Source: Oxalicibacterium solurbis
Lineage (GTDB): Bacteria; Pseudomonadota; Gammaproteobacteria; Burkholderiales; Burkholderiaceae_D
Direction: 5' to 3'
Assembly (NCBI RefSeq): GCF_014635845.1
Contig: NZ_BMDP01000001.1
Coordinates: 186,001-250,000, forward strand
DNA: 64,000 bases
Of the stretch, positions 30,737-39,681 are shown piece after piece. The position numbers were made by a program, and so were the translations under genes. Numbering within the stretch: position 1 is the first letter of the stretch; each line of letters opens with the position of its first letter. The notes under the pieces are model-generated. The model had not been told where the DNA came from. It saw nothing but the letters and a program-made list of their open reading frames with translations, and ran no database searches.

Positions 30737-30821
30737 TGGTGCCGACGGCGAGACTCGAACTCGCACAGCTTTCGCCACTACCCCCTCAAGATAGCGTGTC
30801 TACCAATTTCACCACGTCGGC
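30737..30821 (-). tRNA. tRNA-Leu, anticodon GAG
   Basis: 85 nt on the minus strand with a long variable arm. Acceptor GCCGACG pairs with CGTCGGC, D-loop with AAATTGGTAGAC, anticodon loop with GAG, T loop GTTCGAGTC, encoded CCA. It lies between secG and nuoA in the same direction, as in other betaproteobacteria. Confidence 0.96.
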
Positions 30822-30832
30822 GCAAGACTTAC

Positions 30833-30862
30833 ATTTTAACTCGCATTGATGCTTTTATTCAA
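30833..30862 (-). promoter_or_regulatory. Promoter of tRNA-Leu (possibly nuo) overlapping an inverted repeat
   Basis: Minus strand: TTGAAT (30862-30857), 18-base spacer, TAAAAT (30838-30833), 11 bases before the tRNA. An 8-bp inverted repeat CGCATTGA...TCAATGCG (30842-30866) overlaps the -35 and could be an operator or a weak secG terminator. Confidence 0.55.
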
Positions 30863-30904
30863 TGCGAATTACACTGGAACAATCACGAACGCATGCCATG
30901 CGTT

Positions 30905-31279
30905 TTATTTCGGCACCTCATTCGATTGCTCCGTGCTTGCCGCCGGTTTCGCAGTCGTTGCTGGCGCTTCGGTCGAAGGTGCCGCACCAGGCACCGACGA
31001 CACCGGCAGATTTTCCATCACACCACCGCCAGTAGCTACTGGCTTGTTGTTGATGAATGCCAATCCCAATGTCGCCGCGAAGAAAACAACGGCTGCAACG
31101 CCCGTGGATTTCGATAAAAAATTGGAAGAACCCGTTGCACCGAACAGGCTGCCGGAAGCACCGGACCCGAAAGATGCGCCCATGTCGGCACCCTTGCCAT
31201 GCTGCAGCAGCACGAGACCGATGATGACCAGTGCGGACAACACCTGGACAACGATGATGATGGTATGCAAGCTATTCAT
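30905..31279 (-). CDS. secG: Protein-export membrane protein SecG
   Basis: 124 residues. Two transmembrane helices (about 3-22 and 52-72) separated by the conserved GADMGASFGSGASGSLFGA loop, then a Pro/Ala/Thr/Ser-rich tail. Part of the SecYEG translocon. It follows tpiA by 60 bases, the usual tpiA-secG order. Confidence 0.95.
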   Translation of the reverse strand: MNSLHTIIIVVQVLSALVIIGLVLLQHGKGADMGASFGSGASGSLFGATGSSNFLSKSTGVAAVVFFAATLGLAFINNKPVATGGGVMENLPVSSVPGAAPSTEAPATTAKPAASTEQSNEVPK

Positions 31280-31339
31280 TTACTTTCCAGTCGGATAATT
31301 ACAATTTATTCCATACGACATTCCGAACGCCGTGCAAAC

Positions 31340-32083
31340 TCATGCCTTGCAAACGATCGAAAGAAAATCTTCCGCCTTCAATGCCGCGCCACCGATCAAA
31401 CCGCCATCGATGTCCGGCATGGCCATCAGTTCGGCCGCATTGTCCGGCTTCATGCTGCCGCCGTACAGAATCCTAACCTTGCTCGCCGCATCCTCGTGTT
31501 TGATCTGCAAACGCGAACGCAGCATTGCATGCACCTGTTGCGCCATCTCCGGCGTTGCAGTCTTGCCGGTACCGATCGCCCAGATAGGCTCATATGCCAC
31601 AACGATCCCACTCGCCTCTTCCGTGCTCAGCAAAGCAAGCACTGCATCGATTTGCGCACCGACAACGACATCGGTCTGCCCTGCTTCACGTTGTGCAAGC
31701 GCTTCACCGACACATATGATGGGAATCAATCCAGCGGCAATGGCATGCTTGGCTTTTCCGGCGACCAGTTCATCCGTTTCACCGAAATAGCCACGACGCT
31801 CCGAGTGGCCAACAATCACATAACGACAAGCGAACTCTGACAGCATCGCCGCCGACACTTCCCCCGTATAAGCACCGGAAGCATGCATCGACACATCCTG
31901 CGCACCCAACGCGACCGCACTGCCTTCGAGCAACGCCTGACATTGCGCCAGATACGGAAACGGCACGCATACAGCAACATCACATGCGCCATCGAACTGC
32001 GCCTTGATCTCCGCCAGCAACTGCGTATTGGCAGCCAGGCTGCCATTCATTTTCCAGTTGCCTGCGACGAGTTTGCGGCGCAT
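31340..32083 (-). CDS. tpiA: Triosephosphate isomerase
   Basis: 247 residues from ATG 32083 ([15 protein letters not shown]); the frame also opens with a TTG six codons upstream. Glycolytic isomerase of dihydroxyacetone phosphate and glyceraldehyde 3-phosphate. Active-site Lys in GNWKMNG, His in VIVGHSERR, Glu in [16 protein letters not shown], and the phosphate-binding YGGSMKPDN. It is upstream of secG on the minus strand and is preceded by the pnp terminator. Confidence 0.97.
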   Translation of the reverse strand: MRRKLVAGNWKMNGSLAANTQLLAEIKAQFDGACDVAVCVPFPYLAQCQALLEGSAVALGAQDVSMHASGAYTGEVSAAMLSEFACRYVIVGHSERRGYFGETDELVAGKAKHAIAAGLIPIICVGEALAQREAGQTDVVVGAQIDAVLALLSTEEASGIVVAYEPIWAIGTGKTATPEMAQQVHAMLRSRLQIKHEDAASKVRILYGGSMKPDNAAELMAMPDIDGGLIGGAALKAEDFLSIVCKA

Positions 32084-32170
32084 ATCGATCCCGAATTCCA
32101 ATAACCCGCTATTTTAGCCTGCGGCGTCGAGCATGGTCAAACCAATACGGCGAGGCTTTTTCTTCCGACA

Positions 32171-32204
32171 ATAAAAAACCGCCCGTGCTTTCGCTACGGG
32201 CGGT
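32171..32204 (-). terminator. Intrinsic terminator of pnp
   Basis: Minus strand: perfect 9-bp stem ACCGCCCGT...ACGGGCGGT with loop AGCGAAAGC followed by TTTTTTATT, 18 bases after the pnp stop. Confidence 0.9.
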
Positions 32205-32222
32205 CATGAAAGACAACGATTC

Positions 32223-34352
32223 TTATTCCTGCGCTGCTGTTTCCGGATTTTCTTCTGCCATGGCAGCTTTCATCGACAGCTTGAGACGGCCGCGATCGTC
32301 CGTTTCCAGAACCTTGACGCGAACCTGCTGACCTTCCTGCAGGTAATCGGCAACCGCATTCACGCGCTCGTTGGCGATCTGGCTAATGTGCAGCAGACCG
32401 TCCTTGCCCGGCAGAACCTGAACGATGGCGCCGAAATCCAGCAGCTTCAACACAGTGCCTTCGTAGACCTTACCGACTTCGACCGATGCAGTCAGCTCTT
32501 CGATACGGCGCTTGGCTTCTTGTCCGGCACCAGCATCCACGGATGCAATGGTCACCACGCCTTCATCGCTGATATCGATCTGCGTGCCGGTTTCCTCGGT
32601 CAGCGCACGAATGACTGCACCGCCCTTGCCGATCACGTCACGGATTTTTTCCGGATTGATCTTGATCGTGATCAGGCGCGGCGCGAAATCGGACAACTCA
32701 CCTTTACCGGCCGGCAGCGCTTCCTGCATTTTGCCCAGGATATGTACGCGGCCTTCCTTCGCCTGCGCCAGCGCAACCTGCATGATTTCTTTCGTAATGC
32801 CCTGAATCTTGATGTCCATCTGCAGTGCGGTGATACCGTTGGCAGTACCCGCAACCTTGAAGTCCATGTCGCCGAGGTGATCTTCATCGCCGAGGATGTC
32901 GGTCAGCACCGCGAACTTGTTGCCTTCCTTGATCAGGCCCATTGCGATACCGGCAACGTGCGCTTGCATCGGCACGCCGGCATCCATCAGCGCGAGGCAG
33001 CCGCCGCAGACGGAAGCCATCGACGACGAACCGTTCGACTCGGTGATTTCCGAAACCAGACGCACCGAATAGCTGAACTCTTCCGGCGTCGGCAACGCAG
33101 CAACCAATGCACGCTTAGCCAGACGACCGTGACCGATTTCGCGACGCTTCGGCGTACCGACACGACCGGTTTCGCCGGTAGCAAACGGCGGCATGTTGTA
33201 GTGCATCATGAAACGATCGGAATATTCGCCCATCAGTGCATCGATCTTCTGCTCGTCACGTGCGGTACCCAGCGTGGCAATGACCAGCGCCTGCGTTTCG
33301 CCACGCGTGAACAATGCGGAACCGTGAGTGCGCGGCAGCACGCCGGTACGAATCGAGATTGGACGCACGGTACGCGTATCGCGACCATCGATGCGCGGCT
33401 CGCCTTCCAGAATCTGCGAACGGACGATCTTCGCTTCCAGTTCAAACATAATGTTGCCAACTTCGACCGCATCCGGCGCTTCACCACCGATCGATGCCGC
33501 TTCCGCTGCCAGCGATGCATTCACTTCGGCGTAGGCATTCTTCAGCTTGCTGGTACGCGCCTGCTTGTCGCGCGTCTGATAGGCTTCGCGCAACTTGCTT
33601 TCCGCGAAATGCGATACGCGTGCGATCAGCGCATCGTTCTTCGGTGCCGGGCTCCATTCGACTTCCGGCTTGCCACCGTCACGTACCAGATCATGGATCG
33701 CGTCGATAACAACTTTCATTTGCTCGTGACCGTAGACGACGGCACCCAGCATGACTTCTTCCGACAGTTGCTGCGCTTCGGATTCGACCATCAGCACGGC
33801 GGACTCGGTGCCGGCGACAACCAGATCCATCTGCGATTTCGGCAATTGCGAAGCGGTCGGGTTCAGCACGTACTGACCGTCGATGTAACCGACGCGCGCA
33901 GCGCCAATCGGACCGGCAAACGGAATGCCTGCCACGCACAATGCAGCAGAAGCACCGATCATGGAAGCGATATCCGGATCAATTTCCGGGTTAACCGACA
34001 GCACATGAATGATTATCTGCACTTCGTTCAGGTAACCTTCCGGGAACAGGGGGCGAATCGGACGATCGATCAGGCGCGAGGTCAGCGTTTCCTTCTCGGA
34101 AGGACGGCCTTCGCGCTTGAAGAAACCTCCCGGAATACGGCCGGCTGCATAAGCTTTTTCAACGTAATCAACGGTCAGAGGGAAAAAATCCTGGCCGGGC
34201 TTCGCATCCTTGCGTGCAACCACGGTAGCCAGCACAACGGTATCTTCGATCGACACCATCACGGCGCCAGAGGATTGGCGAGCGATTTCGCCCGTTTCCA
34301 GCGTCACGGTGTGTTGTCCGTACTGGAATGTCTTGGTAACTTTATTAAACAC
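32223..34352 (-). CDS. pnp: Polyribonucleotide nucleotidyltransferase (PNPase)
   Basis: 709 residues. 3'-5' phosphorolytic exoribonuclease of the degradosome. Two RNase PH cores (about 1-230 and 310-545, the second with [11 protein letters not shown] and [19 protein letters not shown]), then a KH domain ([16 protein letters not shown]) and an S1 domain ([26 protein letters not shown], shorter pieces seen). It follows rpsO, with a hairpin between them, as in the E. coli rpsO-pnp operon. The almost full-length opposite frame is a shadow. Confidence 0.97.
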   Translation of the reverse strand: MFNKVTKTFQYGQHTVTLETGEIARQSSGAVMVSIEDTVVLATVVARKDAKPGQDFFPLTVDYVEKAYAAGRIPGGFFKREGRPSEKETLTSRLIDRPIRPLFPEGYLNEVQIIIHVLSVNPEIDPDIASMIGASAALCVAGIPFAGPIGAARVGYIDGQYVLNPTASQLPKSQMDLVVAGTESAVLMVESEAQQLSEEVMLGAVVYGHEQMKVVIDAIHDLVRDGGKPEVEWSPAPKNDALIARVSHFAESKLREAYQTRDKQARTSKLKNAYAEVNASLAAEAASIGGEAPDAVEVGNIMFELEAKIVRSQILEGEPRIDGRDTRTVRPISIRTGVLPRTHGSALFTRGETQALVIATLGTARDEQKIDALMGEYSDRFMMHYNMPPFATGETGRVGTPKRREIGHGRLAKRALVAALPTPEEFSYSVRLVSEITESNGSSSMASVCGGCLALMDAGVPMQAHVAGIAMGLIKEGNKFAVLTDILGDEDHLGDMDFKVAGTANGITALQMDIKIQGITKEIMQVALAQAKEGRVHILGKMQEALPAGKGELSDFAPRLITIKINPEKIRDVIGKGGAVIRALTEETGTQIDISDEGVVTIASVDAGAGQEAKRRIEELTASVEVGKVYEGTVLKLLDFGAIVQVLPGKDGLLHISQIANERVNAVADYLQEGQQVRVKVLETDDRGRLKLSMKAAMAEENPETAAQE

Positions 34353-34489
34353 GGTGTTCCCTTTCTGATTTGCCGACAGATTTTCAGGCGCTGTCGTTCA
34401 CCTCACCACAAACGGCGCGCCGAAGCATTGCCGTTTTTCATTTTCCTGCCTGTTGCCGAATTGCTGCCGAACCATTGCCGGATGCCACA

Positions 34490-34531
34490 AAAAACAAATG
34501 CCCGCATCAGGAAACTGACGCAGGCATTTTT
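34490..34531 (-). terminator. Hairpin terminator between rpsO and pnp
   Basis: Minus strand: AAATGCCTGCGTCAG, loop TTTC, CTGATGCGGGCATTT (one internal mismatch), followed by GTTTTTTG. On the plus strand the same stem is followed by TTTTTTA. It probably ends or attenuates the rpsO transcript. Confidence 0.75.
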
Positions 34532-34564
34532 TACGACGAGAACCGACTGGAATGTCGCAACGAA

Positions 34565-34834
34565 TTACTTGCGCAGACCGAGTTTCACGATCAGATCGCG
34601 ATAACGCGTTGCGTCCTTGTTTTTCAGATATGCCAACAGGCTCTTGCGACGGTTGACCATCATCAGCAGGCCACGACGGGAATGGTGATCCTTCGTGTGT
34701 TCCTTGAAGTGGCTGTTGAGGTCGTTGATACGTGCGGTCAACAGAGCGACCTGCACTTCCGGAGATCCGGTATCGTTCTGGCTGCGCGCATTGTCCTTGA
34801 CGATGGCTGCCTTGCTTGCTTTTTCGATAGACAT
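34565..34834 (-). CDS. rpsO: 30S ribosomal protein S15
   Basis: 89 residues, family-standard. Core [20 protein letters not shown] and [20 protein letters not shown]. It binds the 16S rRNA central domain and in many bacteria represses its own mRNA. A promoter at 34938-34966 gives a leader of about 95 bases with a small palindrome at its 5' end. Confidence 0.98.
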   Translation of the reverse strand: MSIEKASKAAIVKDNARSQNDTGSPEVQVALLTARINDLNSHFKEHTKDHHSRRGLLMMVNRRKSLLAYLKNKDATRYRDLIVKLGLRK

Positions 34835-34937
34835 GATTACCTTTCACATGCGATGCGTGGAGTTTTGCCATATGCACAACCCCGATTGCATCGTGAACAA
34901 CGATTGATAAAACCGGTCTGAATCAGACCAGCCCCGC

Positions 34938-34966
34938 AGTATAGCGGAAATGCCAAAGCGATTCAA
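34938..34966 (-). promoter_or_regulatory. Promoter of rpsO
   Basis: Minus strand: TTGAAT (34966-34961), spacer of exactly 17, TATACT (34943-34938). Good sigma-70 match. A palindrome GGTCTGA-T-TCAGACC (34929-34915) begins right at the expected start of transcription. Confidence 0.7.
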
Positions 34967-34997
34967 ACACTTAGCGCCCCTATTTTAGGAAAAAAAC

Positions 34998-35504
34998 ATG
35001 ATCCGTCCGCAAAAGGCAATTTTCTGTGCGCTGCTGTTTCTGTCGGGCTGCGCCGTCTTCCAGCCGGTCACCTTGACGCCCGGCGAAACCGAAGCCGAAG
35101 TCGTCTCAAAACTCGGCCGGCCGACCGCACGCATGCCGGACGGCAACGGTTTTGTACTGGAATACAACCGAAATCCATGGGGCCAGGCCACCGACATGGC
35201 ACGCTTCGATAGTGCCGGCCGGCTGATTTCCTACGAACAAGTCCTGACCGTCGAGAAATTTGCAACGCTGAAACCGGGCATCGCGACCAAGACGGATGTG
35301 CTGCGCACGATCGGCCATCCATCCGAAACCACCTACCTGTCCCGACAGCAACTCGAGGTCTGGACGTATCCGTACAAGGAATACGACACCTGGAATTCGC
35401 TGATGCATGTTCATTTCGACAACAATGGCATCGTCAATAAAATGGAAAACGGTCAGGATCTGCGCTTCGATCGCGACGGCAAATTCGGCTTCTTCGGCTA
35501 TTGA
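34998..35504 (+). CDS. Outer-membrane-type lipoprotein with two BamE/SmpA-like halves
   Basis: 168 residues. Signal peptide with lipobox LSGC (Cys at about residue 18), so probably lipidated. The mature protein shows two similar halves: one from LTPGETEAEVVSKLGRPTA and one from LKPGIATKTDVLRTIGHPSE. Each continues into a Trp/Tyr-containing strand and a FD..G turn (ARFDSAGRLISYEQV and VHFDNNGIVNKME). This is the pattern of the BamE (SmpA/OmlA) fold, so it is probably an envelope lipoprotein. AGGA lies seven bases before the ATG. It is divergent from rpsO. Function unknown. Confidence 0.8.
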   Translation: MIRPQKAIFCALLFLSGCAVFQPVTLTPGETEAEVVSKLGRPTARMPDGNGFVLEYNRNPWGQATDMARFDSAGRLISYEQVLTVEKFATLKPGIATKTDVLRTIGHPSETTYLSRQQLEVWTYPYKEYDTWNSLMHVHFDNNGIVNKMENGQDLRFDRDGKFGFFGY

Positions 35505-35520
35505 AGAAACGTCAGGCAAT

Positions 35521-35548
35521 AAAAAAGCTGGATGCTTACGCATCCAGC
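35521..35548 (-). terminator. Terminator of the MFS transporter gene
   Basis: Minus strand: perfect 9-bp stem GCTGGATGC-GTAA-GCATCCAGC followed by TTTTTTATT. It faces the MFS gene; on the plus strand no U tract follows. Confidence 0.85.
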
Positions 35549-35639
35549 CTCAAAGCACTCTCTGAAGAGAATGCAGGTACAGTCAATCCTCTTTCAATTC
35601 GTGCACCCATCGTAGTGGGCACACGGTCAGCAGGTCGTC

Positions 35640-36992
35640 TTACGCGGTAACGCGATCGCCCGCGATTCCCACTCCCTCACCTTCGGCATTGAGGTTTGCA
35701 TTGCCTTCTTCGATAAACTTCTTGCGATAGTTCTGCAGGAAGAACTTGGCAAGCAATGCAGCGCCAAAGGAAACAGCGGCCGCGAAGTAGAACACCGTGC
35801 CCCAGTGATCGGCACTCAACACTTTCGCATTCGAAGAACCGCCCGATGCCATCCAGGAAGCCCACGGCACTACCAGCGAAGCCGTACCCTTGGCGGTGTA
35901 CAGCATGCCCGAGTTGCCGGTTGCATTCTTGGAGCCGAAGGTGTCGGCAGCAATCGCCGGGAAAATCGAGAAGATTTCACCCCAGCAAGCAAAGATCAGC
36001 GCTGCGAAGATCATGAAACCGGTCACGGTATGGCCGAAATGATAGAGACCCAGCAGGGCAAGGGCTTCACCGGTGAACACGATGAACATCGTGTTTTCAC
36101 GGCCGAGTCGGTCGGAAACAAAGCCGCACAGCGGGCGCGTAAAGCCGTTGCACAGGCTGTCGATGGACAGTGCCATTGTCAGTGCCGGCAAGGTAGTACC
36201 GAACAGTGTGACCATTTCCTTGCTCAGTCCCCAGTCGGCACCGATCGGCTTGAGCTGCGCAGTCGCCATCACCCCCCCCATCGCAACAGCGACGAACAGC
36301 ACGTAGATTACCCAGAATACCGGGGTCTTCATCATCTGAAGTGTCGTCATGTTGAACTTGGCGAGCGTCTGACGCGCCTGGATCTTGAGACCGGCCGGCG
36401 GAGCCGGACGCACCAAGGCCATGGCCAGGATGAAGACCACAACGCCTTGCAGGATGCCGAAGAAATGGAAGGCGGCCTGATAACCATCGGTACGGATCAT
36501 GTTGGAGATCGGGATGACGGTCAGCGCAGCACCGGCACCGAAGCCAGCGGCGGTCAGCCCTGCTGCCAAACCACGCTTGTCCGGGAACCATTTGAGAGCA
36601 TTACCCACGCAGGTTCCATACACGCAACCGGCACCGACGCCACCAAACACGGCAGCAAGGTAGAAGGTATTCAAGGAAGTCGCCTGGGAATTCAGAATCC
36701 AGGAGAGCGCCACCAGAATCGCACCGAAGGCAACGACGGGACGCGGACCGAATTTGTCCACGACCATGCCTTCAAACGGCACCAGCCAGGTTTCCGTGAT
36801 GATGAACATCGCAAAGGTCGCTTGAATCGCGGCTTTCGTCCACTCAGGGTGTGCAAGATTGATCGGTCCGACGAACAGCGTCCAGCCGTATTGCAGGTTG
36901 GCGACCATCGCCATACAAATGATACCGATGAAGAGCTGCCACCACCGGCCCTTGATACCCGTCGCCGGCGTATCGTTTTGAATAGTTTTCAT
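35640..36992 (-). CDS. MFS transporter, oxalate/formate antiporter (OxlT) family
   Basis: 450 residues from ATG 36992 (AGAGGCAG upstream); the 46 residues that could be added upstream are not conserved-looking. Twelve predicted transmembrane segments. OxlT-like features: GWTLFVGPI in the first helix region, VDKFGPRPVV loop 2-3, GNALKWFPDKRGLAAGLTAAGFG, and LYTAKGTASLVVP near residue 368, where the Lys aligns with the substrate-binding Lys355 of Oxalobacter OxlT. Substrate is likely a small carboxylate such as oxalate, formate or related; no formyl-CoA or oxalyl-CoA genes are nearby. It has its own terminator. Confidence 0.85.
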   Translation of the reverse strand: MKTIQNDTPATGIKGRWWQLFIGIICMAMVANLQYGWTLFVGPINLAHPEWTKAAIQATFAMFIITETWLVPFEGMVVDKFGPRPVVAFGAILVALSWILNSQATSLNTFYLAAVFGGVGAGCVYGTCVGNALKWFPDKRGLAAGLTAAGFGAGAALTVIPISNMIRTDGYQAAFHFFGILQGVVVFILAMALVRPAPPAGLKIQARQTLAKFNMTTLQMMKTPVFWVIYVLFVAVAMGGVMATAQLKPIGADWGLSKEMVTLFGTTLPALTMALSIDSLCNGFTRPLCGFVSDRLGRENTMFIVFTGEALALLGLYHFGHTVTGFMIFAALIFACWGEIFSIFPAIAADTFGSKNATGNSGMLYTAKGTASLVVPWASWMASGGSSNAKVLSADHWGTVFYFAAAVSFGAALLAKFFLQNYRKKFIEEGNANLNAEGEGVGIAGDRVTA

Positions 36993-37206
36993 CTTTCTAC
37001 TGCCTCTCAAGAAGTCATGAATGACGTAACGAATGCGGCACAACATGCCGATACGTTCGAATTGCATCGATAACAGGCAGACATTCGAATCAGGAAACAC
37101 AACAGCAATCGACAAAACCGATGCCATCACGCAGACACCTGCGTTTGCGATCGCGTCGGATAAGAATTACCGGCGCGTCAATCGCGTGCCACTACACGAA
37201 TGTCTG

Positions 37207-37518
37207 TTACAGGAGAGGAGGAGCGCGGGAGGAGTAATACCTGTGAATAACCGATGGCAGACGGGCAAAACCCGTGGCGATCGGCGCTTCGACTTGGCCG
37301 GAAACAACCGGCAGGGAAAAATCCGGGGAAGGAAGAGCAGTGAAATTATCGAGGAAAAGCTGACGCGCCGTATCGTCGGACGAATCATCCTCGAAGGTAT
37401 ATTGATGACTATCCGCTGCAGAACCGCAAACATGTTTCAGCGTATCGGCAAATGCCACCTGCTGCGAAAACAGCAGAAGCAACGACAACCAGATACTTGA
37501 TAAAAAACGCGATTTCAT
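37207..37518 (-). CDS. Small putative exported protein, function unknown
   Basis: 103 residues from ATG 37518. Clear signal peptide (basic KSR, hydrophobic WLSLLLLF, cleavage after VAFA), then a short acidic mature part with a single Cys (KHVCGSAADSHQ) and the C-terminal segment VIHRYYSSRAPPLL. I do not recognise the family. No strong Shine-Dalgarno. The gene lies between the MFS gene and an inverted-repeat element and is the only sensible frame there. It could be spurious, but the signal peptide argues for a real gene. Confidence 0.5.
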   Translation of the reverse strand: MKSRFLSSIWLSLLLLFSQQVAFADTLKHVCGSAADSHQYTFEDDSSDDTARQLFLDNFTALPSPDFSLPVVSGQVEAPIATGFARLPSVIHRYYSSRAPPLL

Positions 37519-37546
37519 TTCTAGCAGCGCGGATGACATGCAGCAC

Positions 37547-37766
37547 ATTTCATCCGGTCATTCAATGCAACAAGATGCGGATTATAAAGGTATTTCACCG
37601 TTATTGCAGACAGGACTATCAGATATTTCATGAACGCATACCATTTGGATGGATTGATTCGCGATTACCGGCCCCGCTTGCGCTGCATTGCAACCAAGAT
37701 ATCGCGCGATCTTCGTCACACATCCACATAACGCGGACGATGCACTCCAAGATGACCGGATGAAAT
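37547..37766. repeat. 220-bp gene-free segment bounded by perfect 15-bp inverted repeats
   Basis: ATTTCATCCGGTCAT at 37547-37561 recurs as its exact reverse complement ATGACCGGATGAAAT at 37752-37766. The 190 bases between hold no convincing gene. I see no obvious target-site duplication outside the repeats. It could be a miniature transposable element remnant or a pair of operator sites; the left arm lies about 30 bases upstream of the small exported protein's start codon. The rest of the gene-free stretch (37519-37894) holds only this and the tRNA-Arg terminator. Confidence 0.6.
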
Positions 37767-37852
37767 AAAAAGTAACTTTGGGAAGTGACGCGAAGAGAAA
37801 AAATAGCGCCGCGCACGAGCGTGCAAGTGACGATGAAAAATCGAAACGGAAA

Positions 37853-37885
37853 TGAAAAAGGCCAGTGCTTGTGGCACTGGCCTTT
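37853..37885 (-). terminator. Terminator of tRNA-Arg
   Basis: Minus strand: perfect 12-bp stem AAAGGCCAGTGC...GCACTGGCCTTT with a five-base loop and a following TTCATTT tract, ten bases past the tRNA. Confidence 0.85.
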
Positions 37886-37894
37886 CTGACTAAC

Positions 37895-37971
37895 TGGTGC
37901 GGCTGGCAGGAATCGAACCCACGACCCCTTGGTTCGTAGCCAAGTACTCTATCCAGCTGAGCTACAGCCGC
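37895..37971 (-). tRNA. tRNA-Arg, anticodon ACG
   Basis: 77 nt on the minus strand. Acceptor GCGGCTG/CAGCCGC, anticodon stem CTTGG/CCAAG with loop CTACGAA (ACG, read as ICG after deamination), T loop GTTCGATTC, encoded CCA. Confidence 0.97.
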
Positions 37972-37982
37972 GAAAGATCGAA

Positions 37983-37988
37983 ATTATA
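37983..37988 (-). promoter_or_regulatory. -10 box of tRNA-Arg promoter
   Basis: Perfect TATAAT on the minus strand, 11 bases before the tRNA. The -35 region is weak (TTCCAA or neighbour). Confidence 0.5.
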
Positions 37989-38175
37989 GCGGAGCAAATT
38001 CCATTTTGGAAGCCCCATTCATCCACTTTATTCAATAAATCACATTTTTTCTTCATTTTGCGTCTGCCCTCCTGTTGCTGCACCTGTTTCACCTCTCCTT
38101 CGGTGCAATCTGGCAGCAAAAACAGATGTGCTACAGTCCGAAGACATCCACACGACGCATAAACGAAACGCCACC

Positions 38176-39645
38176 ATGCAGGAAACCATCGACGACGTGC
38201 AAGCCGAATGGCTACCGATCATGCTTCAGGGCTCGCCCAGCGAGATCTATGTATTCAATTGCGAAACGCTGCATTTCGAATACGCCAACAAGGCAGCGAT
38301 CGACAACCTGCAATACAGTCTGCATGAATTGCGCGAGATGTCTCCTGCCTCTATCGTGCAGGGCATCAGCCCGGAAGCCTACGAAGAACTGCTGGCCGAT
38401 TTGCGCAATGGCAGTGTCGCTTCGATCAGCGTCAACACCGTGCATGTTCGCCGCGACGGCACCGCATATCCAATCGAATCGCGCCTGTTTTTTCTGGCAG
38501 CATCGGCCGGCCCCGTCATCATCGCGATCGGCAACGATGTCAGTTCGCGCGACGAATCCGACAAGGCCTTGCGCGCCAGCGAATCGCGATTGAGCGCGAT
38601 GGTTTCCAACACGCCGGGACTCGTCTATCAATTCCGCCTCGGCCGCGACGGCTGTTTTTCCTTTCCCTATCTGAGCGAAGGCTGCGAAGCGCTGCTGGGC
38701 ATTGCGGCGGAAGAACTGCATGACGATCCCCTGCACTTTCTCGATCTGATTCTTCCGGAAGATCGCACCTCCTTCATGGAATCCATGAACGCATCGACCA
38801 GGGAAATGAGCGCATGGAACTGGGAAGGCCGCATCCGCATCGAGAAATGGAACGACATCAAATGGATCAACCTACGCGCCACGCCACGCGCGCTGGACGG
38901 ACACGATGTGCTGTGGGAAGGCATCATGACCAACATCACCGCCAGCAAGCTGGAGCAGGAAGAAATCATCCGCTCGCGTGCGCAACTGGCGGAACTGTCT
39001 GCACACATCAATACCGTCAAGGAACAGGAGCGTGCCCACATCGCGCGTGAAATCCATGACGATCTCGGCGGCAACCTGACCGCGATCAAGATGGCGCTGG
39101 CGTTATTGACGCGCCGCCTGCCTGCCGATCCGGCGCTACTCGAAAAAGCCGATTATGTCGAACAGCTCGTCGACCGCACGATCGAAACCGTCCACAGAAT
39201 CGCCAGTGACCTGCGCCCGGGCGTACTGGATTTCGGTCTGGTGGCGGCCATCGACTGGCAGACAAGGGAATTTGAAAAACAATGCGGCATCCCCTGCGAA
39301 TTCTCGTCGAACAAGCGGGAAATCGAACTGGACCCCAATCAGTCCGCCGCCCTCTTCCGGATTTTTCAGGAAGCCCTGACCAATATTGCCAAACATGCGC
39401 AGGCGACGCACGTCAACGTGCAACTGGTCCATACCGAGCGCTTCGTCCGCCTGGAGATCGTCGACAACGGCCGCGGCATCCAGGCCGCCGATCGCACGAA
39501 ACCGAAATCGTTCGGCATCCGCGGCATGGTCGAACGCTCGATCGCAATGGGCGGCAGCCTGTCCGTCAGTACGTCGCAAAAGGGTGGCACAATCGTTGCT
39601 ATCAACGTCCCGTTGGTCGATAGCAGTGCAATATCGACATCCTGA
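38176..39645 (+). CDS. Cytosolic PAS-domain histidine kinase (HisKA_3 type)
   Basis: 490 residues from ATG 38176 (a GTG at 38128 is possible). No transmembrane segment. A PAS-like domain covers about 15-130 (EIYVFNCETLHFEYANKAA; TVHVRRDGTAYPIE), a second PAS/PAC about 140-270 (GLVYQFRLGRDGCFSFPYLS; MTNITASKLEQEE), followed by a HisKA_3 dimerisation domain with phosphorylatable His in AREIHDDLGGNLTAIKMAL and an HATPase_c domain (RIFQEALTNIAKHAQA, VDNGRGI, GIRGMVER). It resembles NarX/DegS-type kinases that pair with NarL regulators. The next gene is such a regulator. The stimulus is intracellular and unknown. Confidence 0.9.
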   Translation: MQETIDDVQAEWLPIMLQGSPSEIYVFNCETLHFEYANKAAIDNLQYSLHELREMSPASIVQGISPEAYEELLADLRNGSVASISVNTVHVRRDGTAYPIESRLFFLAASAGPVIIAIGNDVSSRDESDKALRASESRLSAMVSNTPGLVYQFRLGRDGCFSFPYLSEGCEALLGIAAEELHDDPLHFLDLILPEDRTSFMESMNASTREMSAWNWEGRIRIEKWNDIKWINLRATPRALDGHDVLWEGIMTNITASKLEQEEIIRSRAQLAELSAHINTVKEQERAHIAREIHDDLGGNLTAIKMALALLTRRLPADPALLEKADYVEQLVDRTIETVHRIASDLRPGVLDFGLVAAIDWQTREFEKQCGIPCEFSSNKREIELDPNQSAALFRIFQEALTNIAKHAQATHVNVQLVHTERFVRLEIVDNGRGIQAADRTKPKSFGIRGMVERSIAMGGSLSVSTSQKGGTIVAINVPLVDSSAISTS

Positions 39646-39666
39646 AGGACAATATTGCAAAATAAC

Positions 39667-39681
39667 TGACCATTTTGGTCA
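39667..39681. promoter_or_regulatory. Perfect palindrome between kinase and regulator genes
   Basis: TGACCA-TTT-TGGTCA, about 80 bases before the regulator's ATG. It may be an operator for an independent promoter of the regulator gene; no clear -35/-10 pair was identified. Confidence 0.4.

Noticed and set aside
32388-34604. 738-residue plus-strand frame opposite pnp
   Set aside because: Antisense shadow of PNPase; no recognisable domain and no ribosome-binding context.
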